In this document: positions 52,179 through 60,856 of the stretch, in pieces
Position numbering within the stretch: the stretch's first letter is position 1
Layout of the letters: each line of letters opens with the position of its first letter
From: an uncultured Clostridia bacterium
GTDB lineage: Bacteria > Bacillota > Clostridia > Christensenellales > UBA1242
Assembly: GCA_934747965.1 (NCBI GenBank)
Contig: CAKVHI010000004.1
Coordinates: 50,170-114,169 of the forward strand
Length of the DNA stretch: 64,000 bases
Direction: 5' to 3'
The notes under the pieces: model-generated
What the model saw: the letters and a program-made list of their open reading frames with translations, nothing else
The model's database searches: none
Told to the model about the DNA's origin: nothing
Program-made: the position numbers and the translations under genes

Positions 52179-54120
52179 TAATAATTTAGACAAAGATTTT
52201 ATCAGTTGTTTAAATAATTTAAAAAACAAGTACGGAGAAGACTTAACAAAACTAAATGGCGTTTCAAACGATAACTTGAATTTTACATATTTTATTGACC
52301 ACTTTATTGACAAGTCAAGTAAGGTAGTTGATATTTCTATCAACCCAAACGCTAATTCAGACACAAAAGATGTTACAAGTTTAATTCATAACATGGCTGA
52401 ACCTCATTGCAAACTTCTTGCAATGAACAAAATATTTTATGAAATTAAGAAAAAATATGGCGTTAAACAAGCCGAAATTTGGCTTGAAAGCGAATGGGTT
52501 GGTCAAACTTATCTTCATGATTTTCCAACAGCGACTTTTATTCCTTATTGTTATGCTGTCGACTTAGATGATTTGACTAATAAAGGTTTGTTTTTTATTA
52601 ACAAATTTAAAACAGAGCCAGCAAAGCATTTAACAACCTTTAATGACCATTGTTTGGAATATATCGGTTGGCTTTCAAACAGGCAATCAGGGGCAGTTGG
52701 GCTTCCTTCTTATCTTGTTTATTCTTATTGGTTTTGGAAAAACGATGTTGCAAACGGATTTTATCTTAAAGACCCAGAATATTACAGAAAACAATGCTTC
52801 CAAAAGTTTGTTTATGATTTAAATCAACCATATTTAAGAGTTATTCAAAGTGCTTTCACAAACATTACTATTATGGACAGAAATTATCTTGAAGAGTTGT
52901 TTGGGGGAAGAATGTATCCTGATGGGCAATGCGTTATCGATAACATAGATGGCATATTGGAGCATCAAAAGGTGTTTATGGATGTTGTTAAAGAAATTAG
53001 ACATTCAATGATGGCTACATTTCCAGTTATAACTTATTCACTTTTATTTAAAGACGGAAAATTTGTTGATGAAGATTTTGCTAAATGGGCTTGCAAAGAA
53101 AATATGGAATGGTGTGATGGGAATTTTTATCTCGGAAGCGATGTTACAAGTTTAAGCTCTTGCTGTAGGCTTGTTAACAATTTAAGCGATGTTCATAAAA
53201 AGAAAGATTTAGGATTTATAAATTCTATTGGTGGAACAAGTTTGTCTATTGGCTCAGTTAAAGTAAACACAATAAATTTAAGGCGTGTTGCTCTTGACAG
53301 CAACGGTGATGAAAATAAATTTTTTACGCTTTTGCGTGAGAGGGTAGACATAGTTGTTAAAACTCTTGATATTGTTCGTCATATTATAAAAAGAAATATA
53401 GAAAAGGGATTGCTACCAAATTATAGTTATGGACTGTTAAAACTTGAAAATCAATATAACACTATTGGTATTACTGCCATGTTTGAAGCTGTAAGAGAGT
53501 TTGGCGGAATAGATTATGATGAATTTAATAACGCTAGTTACAACAAAAAAGGTCTTGACTTTGCAATAAAAATTTTGGATGAAATAAACAAACAAAAAGA
53601 AGAATATGACTTTGATTATTCGATAAATGTTGAGGCAATTCCAGCCGAAAGTGCGAATGTAAAACTTCGAAAAAAAGATGATATGTTTTATCCTGAAAAA
53701 CATAGAGAAAATATTTATTCAAATCAATGGATTCCGCTTCAAGAAAAGTGTTCTATTCAAGAAAAGGTTAAGCTAGGCTCAGTTTTGGATAAAAAATGCG
53801 GTGGTGGACAAATTTCGCATATAAATGTTGAAGGAGATTTTAATAATTTTGACCAAGCATGGCAAATATTAAATTATCTTGGAAAAAGTGGAGTAATTTA
53901 TAGTTGCTTTAACAAAAAAATATCAGTTTGTGAAAATGAACACGCTTATATCGGAGATGGTTGTTGTCCTAAATGTGGGAAACCTAAGTATGATGAGTTT
54001 ACACGAATAGTCGGCTTTCTAACTCCTTCAAAGTCGTACTCTAAAGAGCGTTTTGAAGAATTTAAAAACCGTAAGTGGTATAACATTGGGGAAATTGAAA
54101 ATGAGAGTGGTAGAAATTAA
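52162..54120 (+). CDS. nrdD: Anaerobic (class III) ribonucleoside-triphosphate reductase
   Basis: Makes deoxynucleotides under anoxic conditions using a glycyl radical. 652 residues from the ATG at 52162 (GAGGG ahead). Gly618 in TRIVGFLTP is the radical site, and CENEHAYIGDGCCPKCGK shortly before gives the zinc site. The ATP cone domain is missing from the N-terminus. NrdG overlaps the 3' end by 20 bp. The presence of only this RNR type in view fits an anaerobe. Confidence 0.95.
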   Translation: MVIDFNNNLDKDFISCLNNLKNKYGEDLTKLNGVSNDNLNFTYFIDHFIDKSSKVVDISINPNANSDTKDVTSLIHNMAEPHCKLLAMNKIFYEIKKKYGVKQAEIWLESEWVGQTYLHDFPTATFIPYCYAVDLDDLTNKGLFFINKFKTEPAKHLTTFNDHCLEYIGWLSNRQSGAVGLPSYLVYSYWFWKNDVANGFYLKDPEYYRKQCFQKFVYDLNQPYLRVIQSAFTNITIMDRNYLEELFGGRMYPDGQCVIDNIDGILEHQKVFMDVVKEIRHSMMATFPVITYSLLFKDGKFVDEDFAKWACKENMEWCDGNFYLGSDVTSLSSCCRLVNNLSDVHKKKDLGFINSIGGTSLSIGSVKVNTINLRRVALDSNGDENKFFTLLRERVDIVVKTLDIVRHIIKRNIEKGLLPNYSYGLLKLENQYNTIGITAMFEAVREFGGIDYDEFNNASYNKKGLDFAIKILDEINKQKEEYDFDYSINVEAIPAESANVKLRKKDDMFYPEKHRENIYSNQWIPLQEKCSIQEKVKLGSVLDKKCGGGQISHINVEGDFNNFDQAWQILNYLGKSGVIYSCFNKKISVCENEHAYIGDGCCPKCGKPKYDEFTRIVGFLTPSKSYSKERFEEFKNRKWYNIGEIENESGRN

Positions 54121-54583
54121 AGATGAAGATTGTATAAATTACAAAAAAATTTCTATGTTTATAGCCCTTCCTTTTTGCAATGGAAAATGCTATAAAGAAC
54201 TAGGTCTTGATTGTTCTATTTGTCAAAATGATGCTTTAAGAAATTCGCCAATTTTGAATATCAATGATGATAAAATTATAGAGAGATATTTGCTAAATCC
54301 ATTAACTTCGGCAATAGTTTTTGGTGGGTTAGAGCCATTTGATAGTTTTAATGAACTTGACGAATTTATTGAAAAATTTAGAACAAAATTTTTGATAGAA
54401 GATGATATCGTTATTTATACGGGCTATAAACTTGAAGAAATAAAAGATAAACTCGAGATTTTAAAAAAGTATAAAAACATAATTATAAAAGTGGGGCGAT
54501 ATATTCCTAATTCTAAAAAAGTTTTTGACAAAACTTTGGGAGTTACTCTTGCAAGCGACAATCAATATTCATTTAAACTATGA
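54101..54583 (+). CDS. nrdG: NrdD-activating radical SAM protein, atypical cysteine motif
   Basis: Encodes 160 residues from ATG 54101. It would generate the glycyl radical on NrdD with S-adenosylmethionine and a 4Fe-4S cluster. Cysteines near the start are Cys26, Cys30, Cys38 and Cys41 (Cx3C-x7-Cx2C), not the canonical CxxxCxxC in one piece. VFGGLEPFDSFNELDEF is the GGEP-like SAM motif and VIYTGYKLEE follows. The spaced form is, as I recall, a variant seen in other Firmicutes. Confidence 0.85.
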   Translation: MRVVEIKDEDCINYKKISMFIALPFCNGKCYKELGLDCSICQNDALRNSPILNINDDKIIERYLLNPLTSAIVFGGLEPFDSFNELDEFIEKFRTKFLIEDDIVIYTGYKLEEIKDKLEILKKYKNIIIKVGRYIPNSKKVFDKTLGVTLASDNQYSFKL

Positions 54584-54692
54584 TAACAGATATTGTTTTC
54601 ATAAGATTTTTGTTTCAGCTTATTAACAATACTTATGTTAAAGTCAATTTTTTCAAAAAAATTTAGTGTTTAAAGAAATTTTTAAAATATAC

Positions 54693-54721
54693 TTTACATT
54701 TTGCTTTAAAAGTGATATTAT
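54693..54721 (+). promoter_or_regulatory. rpsO promoter
   Basis: TTTACA and TATTAT, 17-nt spacer; RNA start near 54728. Confidence 0.65.
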
Positions 54722-54727
54722 GTTTTC

Positions 54728-54800
54728 GACCTTAAACAAGGGTGCTTGATAAAATACCCTTACGACATACTTTGTTTTTGGCGAATTTTTGAAGGGGGAA
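54728..54800 (+). promoter_or_regulatory. rpsO 5' leader with hairpin
   Basis: The ~80-nt leader has an AAGGGT/ACCCTT stem-loop (about 54737-54764) before the AGGGGG ribosome site. S15 often binds its own leader, so autoregulation is plausible; the structure class is not identified. Confidence 0.4.
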
Positions 54801-54806
54801 ATAGCA

Positions 54807-55061
54807 ATGATTAATAAAAAAGAAATTATGTCTAAATATCAATTAAAAGATGGCGACACAGGCTCAACAGAAGTGCAAATTGCTTTGCTTACAGCAAGAA
54901 TTAATGACATTACTGAGCATTTAAAATCAAACAAACAAGATAATTCTGCAAAACGCGGTTTATTAATGCTTATTGGTAAAAGAAATGGTCTTTTAAAATA
55001 TTTAGAAAGCAGAGATATTAATAAATATCGTGAACTTAAAAAATCTTTAGGAATTAGATAG
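54807..55061 (+). CDS. rpsO: 30S ribosomal protein S15
   Basis: Encodes 84 residues from the ATG at 54807 (AGGGGGAA ahead; upstream ATG at 54789 overlaps the ribosome site). The blocks DTGSTEVQIALLTARINDITEHL and SAKRGLLMLIGKRNGLLKYL are S15. Slightly shorter than the usual 88-89 residues because of a trimmed N-terminus. Confidence 0.96.
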   Translation: MINKKEIMSKYQLKDGDTGSTEVQIALLTARINDITEHLKSNKQDNSAKRGLLMLIGKRNGLLKYLESRDINKYRELKKSLGIR

Positions 55062-55084
55062 TGTTAATCACTATCTTTTTTTTA
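55056..55084 (+). terminator. rpsO terminator
   Basis: AGATAGTG/CACTATCT stem overlapping the rpsO stop, then eight T. Confidence 0.85.
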
Positions 55085-55111
55085 TTAATTTTCAATTAAA
55101 AAGTTTTAATC

Positions 55112-55139
55112 TTGACAAATGTTTTATTTTTGATATAAT
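55112..55139 (+). promoter_or_regulatory. Promoter giving a leaderless start
   Basis: TTGACA, 16-nt spacer, TATAAT, 6 nt, ATG at 55146. Confidence 0.8.
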
Positions 55140-55145
55140 AAAAGT

Positions 55146-55454
55146 ATGGTTATAAAAATTAAGGTGTTTAATCGTTTTGAATCACATAAAATGATACTTG
55201 ACGGAGATAAAAATTTAGTAGAATATAACGGACTTGTGATAACTAAAAATGTTGATAATGAAATTAAAAAATTTATTAATATTTTTTCATCTTGGAATGG
55301 AGATTATAATAATCCTATGTGTTGTGATATTGAAGATTTTGATGTGACGGTCTTTGATGGGAAAAAATCAAAAAGCATTACAGGTTGTGGAAATTTTCCA
55401 GAAAATTATGATGAATTTAAAAAGTTGTTAAAGGAAATTATAAAATGTTTTTAG
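55146..55454 (+). CDS. Hypothetical protein
   Basis: Encodes 102 residues, acidic, with no motif I know. Leaderless start. Overlaps the next gene by 10 bp, so the two form an operon. Confidence 0.6.
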   Translation: MVIKIKVFNRFESHKMILDGDKNLVEYNGLVITKNVDNEIKKFINIFSSWNGDYNNPMCCDIEDFDVTVFDGKKSKSITGCGNFPENYDEFKKLLKEIIKCF

Positions 55455-56776
55455 ACGAAATTGAAAAAGATGAAGTTAAATATGTTAAATTTTGTAAGGA
55501 TAAAATAAAAGAATATTTTATTGATTTTTTTGGTGAAGAATATAGAAATAAAATTGAAAGAAGGTTTTTAGACACTTTAGTTGTTTTTGTAGACAAAAAA
55601 AACATAAATCGAACTTTCTGTAATTTTAAAAACCGAATTGGCGAAGAAATTGTTTTGCTTTATAAAAAATGGTTTTTTAAAAGTTTTGAAAATATAAAAA
55701 TAAACAAAAAATTGATTGATGAAGAAAGTCTTTTATATTTTGAGAAAATACTTTTTGAGGGAAGCAAACAAGATATTAGAGATTCCTTTAAAAAAATCGT
55801 AAGAACTGATTATGTTTTAAAAAGCCAAGATATTAAAAACAGCAAGAAATTATTTAAAACCAAATTTGAAGATGATATAAATAAACTAACTATGCTTAAC
55901 TATCAAATTTTGGAAGATTTAGATAAATCATCGTCAAAAATTAGTATGCTTGACTTGAAACAAAACAAATATTTGGTGCAAATTTTTGATAATTTATCAG
56001 ATTATAAAAAGCAAGAATTGTATAGATATTATGCATATTTTGCTAACGATGAAACATCTAACGGAATGTTTAGCATACGCTCAAATTTTGATAAGAACAG
56101 AGAAAAAATGAAGTTTATAATTTTGAAAGACATAAGGTTGTGTTATCAGCAAACTTTTGTTCATGAGCTGTTGCATTGTGTTAGCACTAAAGAAAGATTA
56201 ATTTGCAAAAATAATAATAATCATAGTTTAAAAAAATGTGGTCTTAAAGTTTCAATAGAAAATAATGAAAAAATGTTAATGGCCGAAGAAAATGGTTTTT
56301 TAAATGAAATTTTTACTGATTATCTTGCCTTAAACATCACTGAAAAAATGCAAAATAATGGCGACAACTTTTTGCTTTCTAAATTGAAAGGCTCATCTTA
56401 TTCTGATTGTTTTGTTTTGGTAAAGCCTTTGTTTGATAAGTATATTAATGAATTTAAACATTGCTATATGGATAATGACCCAACAAAAATTATCGACTTT
56501 TTGGGAGAAGATAATTCGGATGAATTAAATAAATTGCTTTTTGATTTTAGTTGTTATTCTAAAACTTTTTTACAAAAGGAAATATCTTTGGCACAAACTT
56601 TTGAAGAAGGTTTGTATTCGGCAAATTTACCTGAAAGTCCTTTTGTTCTTCCGGTTATAAACAAATATAATAGATGTTTTAAACAAATGGAAATTTTAAT
56701 GAAAAAAATTGATGAGCGACAATATATTAATAATAATTTGAAAAACGGGATAAATGATTTTGCATTAATAAATTAA
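55445..56776 (+). CDS. Putative zinc metallopeptidase-like protein
   Basis: Encodes 443 residues with no signal peptide. FVHELLHCVSTKERL contains HExxH, and ENGFLNEIFTDYLALNI about 45 residues later gives an NEIFTDY acidic block, the spacing and form of gluzincin-like active sites. No family can be named. Overlaps the preceding small gene. Not followed by a clear terminator; a small structured insert comes next. Confidence 0.6.
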   Translation: MFLDEIEKDEVKYVKFCKDKIKEYFIDFFGEEYRNKIERRFLDTLVVFVDKKNINRTFCNFKNRIGEEIVLLYKKWFFKSFENIKINKKLIDEESLLYFEKILFEGSKQDIRDSFKKIVRTDYVLKSQDIKNSKKLFKTKFEDDINKLTMLNYQILEDLDKSSSKISMLDLKQNKYLVQIFDNLSDYKKQELYRYYAYFANDETSNGMFSIRSNFDKNREKMKFIILKDIRLCYQQTFVHELLHCVSTKERLICKNNNNHSLKKCGLKVSIENNEKMLMAEENGFLNEIFTDYLALNITEKMQNNGDNFLLSKLKGSSYSDCFVLVKPLFDKYINEFKHCYMDNDPTKIIDFLGEDNSDELNKLLFDFSCYSKTFLQKEISLAQTFEEGLYSANLPESPFVLPVINKYNRCFKQMEILMKKIDERQYINNNLKNGINDFALIN

Positions 56777-56795
56777 AAAATTGGTTGTAAACATT

Positions 56796-56823
56796 TTGAA
56801 AAAAATTTCATAAGTAATATAAT
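56796..56823 (+). promoter_or_regulatory. Original promoter, now separated by the insert
   Basis: TTGAAA and TATAAT, 16-nt spacer. The same -10 recurs at 56967-56972 next to the gene, where TTGCTT at 56943 with an 18-nt spacer could provide a new -35. Confidence 0.5.
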
Positions 56824-56981
56824 CTATGTGATGAAGTTTTATTCACTGCGTTCGTAAAACATTTTGCTAAACGCAAAATTCATTGTAAACAATGACATCA
56901 CTGATTGTATTAACATCAGTCATCCGAAAATTATGCTTCGCATTGCTTTTTCCTGACTTCCGATAATATAATCTATGTGAT
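56815..56981. mobile_element. 149-bp structured insert with 18-bp direct repeats
   Basis: TAATATAATCTATGTGAT occurs at 56815-56832 and 56964-56981. Between them lie three stem-loops: ATTTTGC/GCAAAAT, TCATTGT/ACAATGA and CTGAT/ATCAG. There is no ORF. The arrangement looks like a small non-autonomous element that has duplicated its target, here the -10 region of the next gene. Confidence 0.6.
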
Positions 56982-57003
56982 AAAAAGTTTTAAAGGAGAT
57001 TTT

Positions 57004-57579
57004 ATGAAAAGATTTAAAGGAGACTATATAGTTTATTTAATAGTTAGTGTGCTTTTGATAACATTAGGTATTGTAATGCTTGTAAACAATTATGAAATAG
57101 GTCTTAAAATTGTAAACATTGCTATTGCCTTGTTGCTTGTGGCTTATCTTGCGCTTGTTTTGTTTCCACTTGTTAAGCACAAAAGGGGAACAGTGCAAAT
57201 TTTGACTATTGTAGAGTTTGTTTTGGTATGCTTAATTGCAGTTGGTTTGATTTTGCAACAATTTAAAGTGTTTAACATAGTAGGTGCTTGCAAAATTATC
57301 GGATTGGTTGTTTGGCTTAGAGCCGTTGTTGAATTGTTCAGGGCATATTTTTACAGAGGCAAAGACTCAAGTTATAATTACGCCGTGTGGTATTTTTGCT
57401 TAATTTTGGCATTAATAACTTTTGGAACATATATGTTTGCAAAGCCTTTCTTTACAGACCAACAAGTTGTTTTGGCATTAAGCATTATTTGCTTTGTTTT
57501 GGCATTAGCGTTGATTGTAATTGGAATTATTTATATCCCAAAAAACAAATCATCAAAATCAAGCAAATCTAAAAAATAA
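57004..57579 (+). CDS. Hypothetical multi-pass membrane protein
   Basis: Encodes 191 residues from ATG 57004 (AAAGGAG ahead; the in-frame GTG at 56977 lies upstream of that site). Six hydrophobic segments (about 8-27, 32-52, 61-82, 93-112, 128-147 and 156-176) end in a Lys/Ser tail. Resembles small HdeD/DUF308-like membrane proteins in size and layout, with no certainty. Confidence 0.65.
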   Translation: MKRFKGDYIVYLIVSVLLITLGIVMLVNNYEIGLKIVNIAIALLLVAYLALVLFPLVKHKRGTVQILTIVEFVLVCLIAVGLILQQFKVFNIVGACKIIGLVVWLRAVVELFRAYFYRGKDSSYNYAVWYFCLILALITFGTYMFAKPFFTDQQVVLALSIICFVLALALIVIGIIYIPKNKSSKSSKSKK

Positions 57580-57612
57580 TTAATTTTAATAAAAATTATT
57601 TTTCAAAATTTG

Positions 57613-57644
57613 TTAAAAACTGCTATATAAAAGCAGTTTTTTTA
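57613..57644 (+). terminator. Intrinsic terminator
   Basis: AAAAACTGCT/AGCAGTTTTT stem with T run. Confidence 0.85.
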
Positions 57645-57673
57645 TTGTAATTTGTGTTTTAATATAGTATAAT
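57645..57673 (+). promoter_or_regulatory. M50 protease promoter giving a near-leaderless start
   Basis: TTGTAA, 17-nt spacer, TATAAT, 7 nt, ATG at 57681. Confidence 0.7.
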
Positions 57674-57680
57674 AAAATGT

Positions 57681-58352
57681 ATGTTAAACTTTTTTGGGGT
57701 ATATAGCGGAATTGAACTTTTAATTGTGATTTTAGCATTTTTAATCGCTATTATTTTTGCATTAACTGTTCATGAATTTAGCCACAGTCTGGTTGCTACA
57801 ACTCAAGGAGATTACACAAGTCGCAATTTTGGAAGATTAACTCTAAACCCTTTTAAACATATTGACCCTGTAGGGTTTTTATGCTTGTTGCTGTTTGGCT
57901 TTGGCTGGGCGAAACCTGTTCCTATAAACTCATATAAATTTAAAAATTTTAAAAAGGGGTTGTTTTTAACTTCAATTAGCGGTGTATGCACAAATTTTAT
58001 TTTTAGTTTTTTGTTTGTAGGCTTAATGGTGTTGTGTTTCAACAACATGACAGTTGCTCAAATAATGTCTGAAGGCTATTTTGTTATGTTCATTTACTAT
58101 CTATTGCTTTACAGTGCAACCATTAATCTTGGATTAAGCATATTTAATTTGTTGCCAATTCCGCCACTAGATGGGTTTAATGCGGTTTTAAGTTTCACTA
58201 AAGGGACAAACAAATTAACTCAAATTTTGGGGCAATATGGCTTTATAATTTTGCTTTGCCTTGTTGTGTTTAATGTTATAGATTTGTTGTTTGGGGTGGT
58301 TTATTCTTTTGTTATTCCAGCCTTTGAAAACTTTTGGAATTTTATTTTTTAG
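57681..58352 (+). CDS. Site-2 protease family (M50) membrane protein
   Basis: Encodes 223 residues. HEFSHSLVA is the HExxH zinc motif inside the first membrane segment, and NLLPIPPLDGFN the downstream Asp-containing motif of M50 intramembrane proteases. Five or so membrane segments. Located directly before scpA, 8 nt from it, the usual position of the YwhC/Rip-like member in Firmicutes, so it is more likely a housekeeping homologue than the pro-SigK protease SpoIVFB. Confidence 0.9.
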   Translation: MLNFFGVYSGIELLIVILAFLIAIIFALTVHEFSHSLVATTQGDYTSRNFGRLTLNPFKHIDPVGFLCLLLFGFGWAKPVPINSYKFKNFKKGLFLTSISGVCTNFIFSFLFVGLMVLCFNNMTVAQIMSEGYFVMFIYYLLLYSATINLGLSIFNLLPIPPLDGFNAVLSFTKGTNKLTQILGQYGFIILLCLVVFNVIDLLFGVVYSFVIPAFENFWNFIF

Positions 58353-58360
58353 GAATGATT

Positions 58361-59167
58361 ATGGAAGAAAATTTGATTGAAAATATTGAAGATAAAACTT
58401 TGGAAGAAAATGCTTCACACTCTGATGTTTATAAAGTAAAATTGGATGTTTTTGAGGGTCCTCTTGACTTGCTACTACATTTAATTAAAGACTCTAAACT
58501 TGACATTCAAACGATTAAATTAAGTGAGATAACAGGGCAATATTTAGATTACATTAACTCTGTTGACCTTTTAAACATGGAAAATGCTGCCGAATTTTTG
58601 GAAGTGGCGGCAACATTGATTGAAATTAAAAGCAAAAAACTTCTTCCTCGTGAAGAAGAAGAGGTTGTTGATGAAGAAGACCCAGAAACTTTGTTAAAAC
58701 GCAGACTTGAAGAGTATAAATTGTTTAAAGATGCAAGTGAAGCTTTAAAAGAACTTGAAGATGTTAATAAATTTTATAAAGCCCCAAATAAAGAGGCTGG
58801 AGATTATAGGATTGTTTTAAAGCAAATGAATATTGAAAATTTGATAAAAGCATTTTCGACCTTACTTGTTAAAGCCGAGCAATCTGACCCAGAAAAAAAT
58901 GAAAGAACGATTGAAAGAGATCGCTTTACAGTTGAAGAAAAAATTTTTGAAATTAAAAGTTTGCTTTTGAATGTTGACAAATTAAGTTTTAACAGTTTGG
59001 TTAGCGATGACTTTTCAAGAAGTGAGATTATAAACTTGTTTTTAGCATTACTAGAACTTTTAAAGCGTCAATACATTAAAGTTGAACAAAATGAAATTTA
59101 TGGAGATATTGAAATATTTAGAAATGATGAAGGGGAAAAATTAGATGAAGAACCAAGAGAAGAATAG
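58361..59167 (+). CDS. scpA: Segregation and condensation protein A
   Basis: The kleisin that bridges SMC heads, 268 residues from ATG 58361. YKVKLDVFEGPLDLLLHLIKDSKLDIQTIKLSEITGQYLDYI is the SMC-binding N-terminal block; a winged-helix C-terminus follows. scpB overlaps by 23 bp. AGGAATG precedes the start. Confidence 0.96.
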   Translation: MEENLIENIEDKTLEENASHSDVYKVKLDVFEGPLDLLLHLIKDSKLDIQTIKLSEITGQYLDYINSVDLLNMENAAEFLEVAATLIEIKSKKLLPREEEEVVDEEDPETLLKRRLEEYKLFKDASEALKELEDVNKFYKAPNKEAGDYRIVLKQMNIENLIKAFSTLLVKAEQSDPEKNERTIERDRFTVEEKIFEIKSLLLNVDKLSFNSLVSDDFSRSEIINLFLALLELLKRQYIKVEQNEIYGDIEIFRNDEGEKLDEEPREE

Positions 59168-59909
59168 TTTGGAAAATAAATTGGAAGCACTGTTATTTGT
59201 TAGCGGAGATAGTGTTGAAATTGCCGATATAATTGAAAAATGGCAAGTAACTGACAAGCAAATTGAAAAAGCCGTTGAAAATCTGAAAGAACGATTTAAT
59301 GAAAATTTTGGCATTAAAATTTTAAAATTCAAAAACAAACTTCAACTTTGTTCTAATCCAGAATTTGCTGATGATGTTAGTTTGGTTTTAAACCCAATAA
59401 GGGAGCGAAATTTAAGCAAAGCGACACTAGAAACTATCGCTATTGTTGCATACAAACAACCCGTTACAAGGCTTGATATTGAACAAATTAGGGGAGTAAA
59501 CAGTGATTATGCAATTCAAACTTTGTTAAAACATAATTTGATTGAAGTTGTTGGAAGAAAAGATGCTGTAGGAAAACCTCTTCTTTTTGGAACGACTGAT
59601 GAATTTTTGAAACGCTTTGATTTGGAAGATTTATCAAAACTTCCTTCTTATGATGAATTGTTAAATTCAATTCAAGTTATAAACAATCAATCAAGCATTT
59701 ACAATGAATTTGAAATTCCAGATGAAGAGAACTCTGAAGATTTGGAAAATGCCGACCAAGAATTGAGTGAAGAGAATAATGAAATTAAAAATTCTGAAGA
59801 AAAAGTTGATAATCAAACTAAAGAAAACGATGAACAAATCTTAACAAGCGAACAACTTGAGTTATTATCTAAAGAAAATAGTGTGGTTGAAAAGGAAACT
59901 GAAATTTAA
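59145..59909 (+). CDS. scpB: Segregation and condensation protein B
   Basis: The winged-helix partner of ScpA, 254 residues. NKLEALLFVSGDSVEIADI and LSKATLETIAIVAYKQPVTRLDIEQIRGVNSDYAIQTLL are diagnostic. Unlike most ScpB (about 190 residues) it has a ~70-residue C-terminal tail very rich in Glu, Asp and Asn. GGGGAAAAATTAG precedes the ATG, within scpA. Confidence 0.96.
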   Translation: MKNQEKNSLENKLEALLFVSGDSVEIADIIEKWQVTDKQIEKAVENLKERFNENFGIKILKFKNKLQLCSNPEFADDVSLVLNPIRERNLSKATLETIAIVAYKQPVTRLDIEQIRGVNSDYAIQTLLKHNLIEVVGRKDAVGKPLLFGTTDEFLKRFDLEDLSKLPSYDELLNSIQVINNQSSIYNEFEIPDEENSEDLENADQELSEENNEIKNSEEKVDNQTKENDEQILTSEQLELLSKENSVVEKETEI

Positions 59910-59964
59910 TTTTAAATATATTTTTTATCTTAAAATTCATTTATTTAAAAACATTTTAATTGTA

Positions 59965-59998
59965 TAAAAAATAGCGATAATGAGATCGCTATTTTTTA
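59965..59998. terminator. Bidirectional terminator
   Basis: AAATAGCGAT/ATCGCTATTT stem with A and T runs, between convergent genes. Confidence 0.85.
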
Positions 59999-60757
59999 TT
60001 TTGTAAATTCAACATCAAATCGTTTTTTTATATGTTTGTTTATTCTGTTATCAATCTTATGTAATTCTGTAAGATCTTTTTCAAGATAACATTTCCTTAT
60101 TTCTATTAGCCTTTTAAAAAATTTTAAAAAACTCAAATAACTTTTGTCGCTTTTATTTTCTTTTTTGCTAATCAACAACTCAAATAAATAATTTAATGAA
60201 ATTATTGCATTCCTTCTTGCACCTATTTCTGTTTCAGAAATAAATTGACTACACATATATTTTTGACTTAATATCTTTTTTGGTAAACCTTGTTTTTTAA
60301 GATCATAAATTTGTTTTCTTAATCTATTGTTTTCTAAAACGGCATTATAACTTTCAATTCTTTGAATAACATGTTCACATTCATGTGCAAAAGAATTAAA
60401 AGCACGATCTAATTTTGAACTATATCCTTTTTGGTTATAATCTATGTTATAAAGTTTTTTATTTAATTTAATTTTAAGATTTTTGTCATTTTCGCATAAA
60501 GGAAAATTCATTTGTCCGTTAACATTTTTTGGCAAATGATTTAAAAATTTAATTTGAACGCTAAAACCTTTGTCTGAAAAACCATTAATATCTATCAACC
60601 ATTTAATATAATATTGGGCAAAATTATAAAACTCATCTGGGCATAAGCTGTTTGCATGACATGAGTTTTTTAAAATTTCATTAATTTTGTCTAAATTACT
60701 TTTACTTATGTTTGGGTTTAGATTTTTATAATAATTTTCTCTTGAATTTGTTGTCAT
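59996..60757 (-). CDS. Hypothetical HExxH protein
   Basis: Encodes 253 residues, no signal peptide. FAHECEHVIQRIESYNAV contains HExxH and SETEIGARRNAI about 45 residues later may give the third ligand, so it may be a metallopeptidase. AAGGAG precedes the ATG. It is inserted against the direction of the surrounding conserved scpAB-gerW-dacF block. Confidence 0.55.
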   Translation of the reverse strand: MTTNSRENYYKNLNPNISKSNLDKINEILKNSCHANSLCPDEFYNFAQYYIKWLIDINGFSDKGFSVQIKFLNHLPKNVNGQMNFPLCENDKNLKIKLNKKLYNIDYNQKGYSSKLDRAFNSFAHECEHVIQRIESYNAVLENNRLRKQIYDLKKQGLPKKILSQKYMCSQFISETEIGARRNAIISLNYLFELLISKKENKSDKSYLSFLKFFKRLIEIRKCYLEKDLTELHKIDNRINKHIKKRFDVEFTK

Positions 60758-60856
60758 ATTCGCTCCTTAAAAAAATTATAAAACAAGTTTTAAATAATGT
60801 CAATATCAAAAATTTTTTTTATAAATAATAATTAAAATTTTAGGAAAAATAATTTT

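Noticed and set aside
57681..58352. SpoIVFB, the pro-SigK protease
   Set aside because: The M50 protein lies before scpA, the usual place of the housekeeping homologue, and no SpoIVFA-like gene is adjacent.
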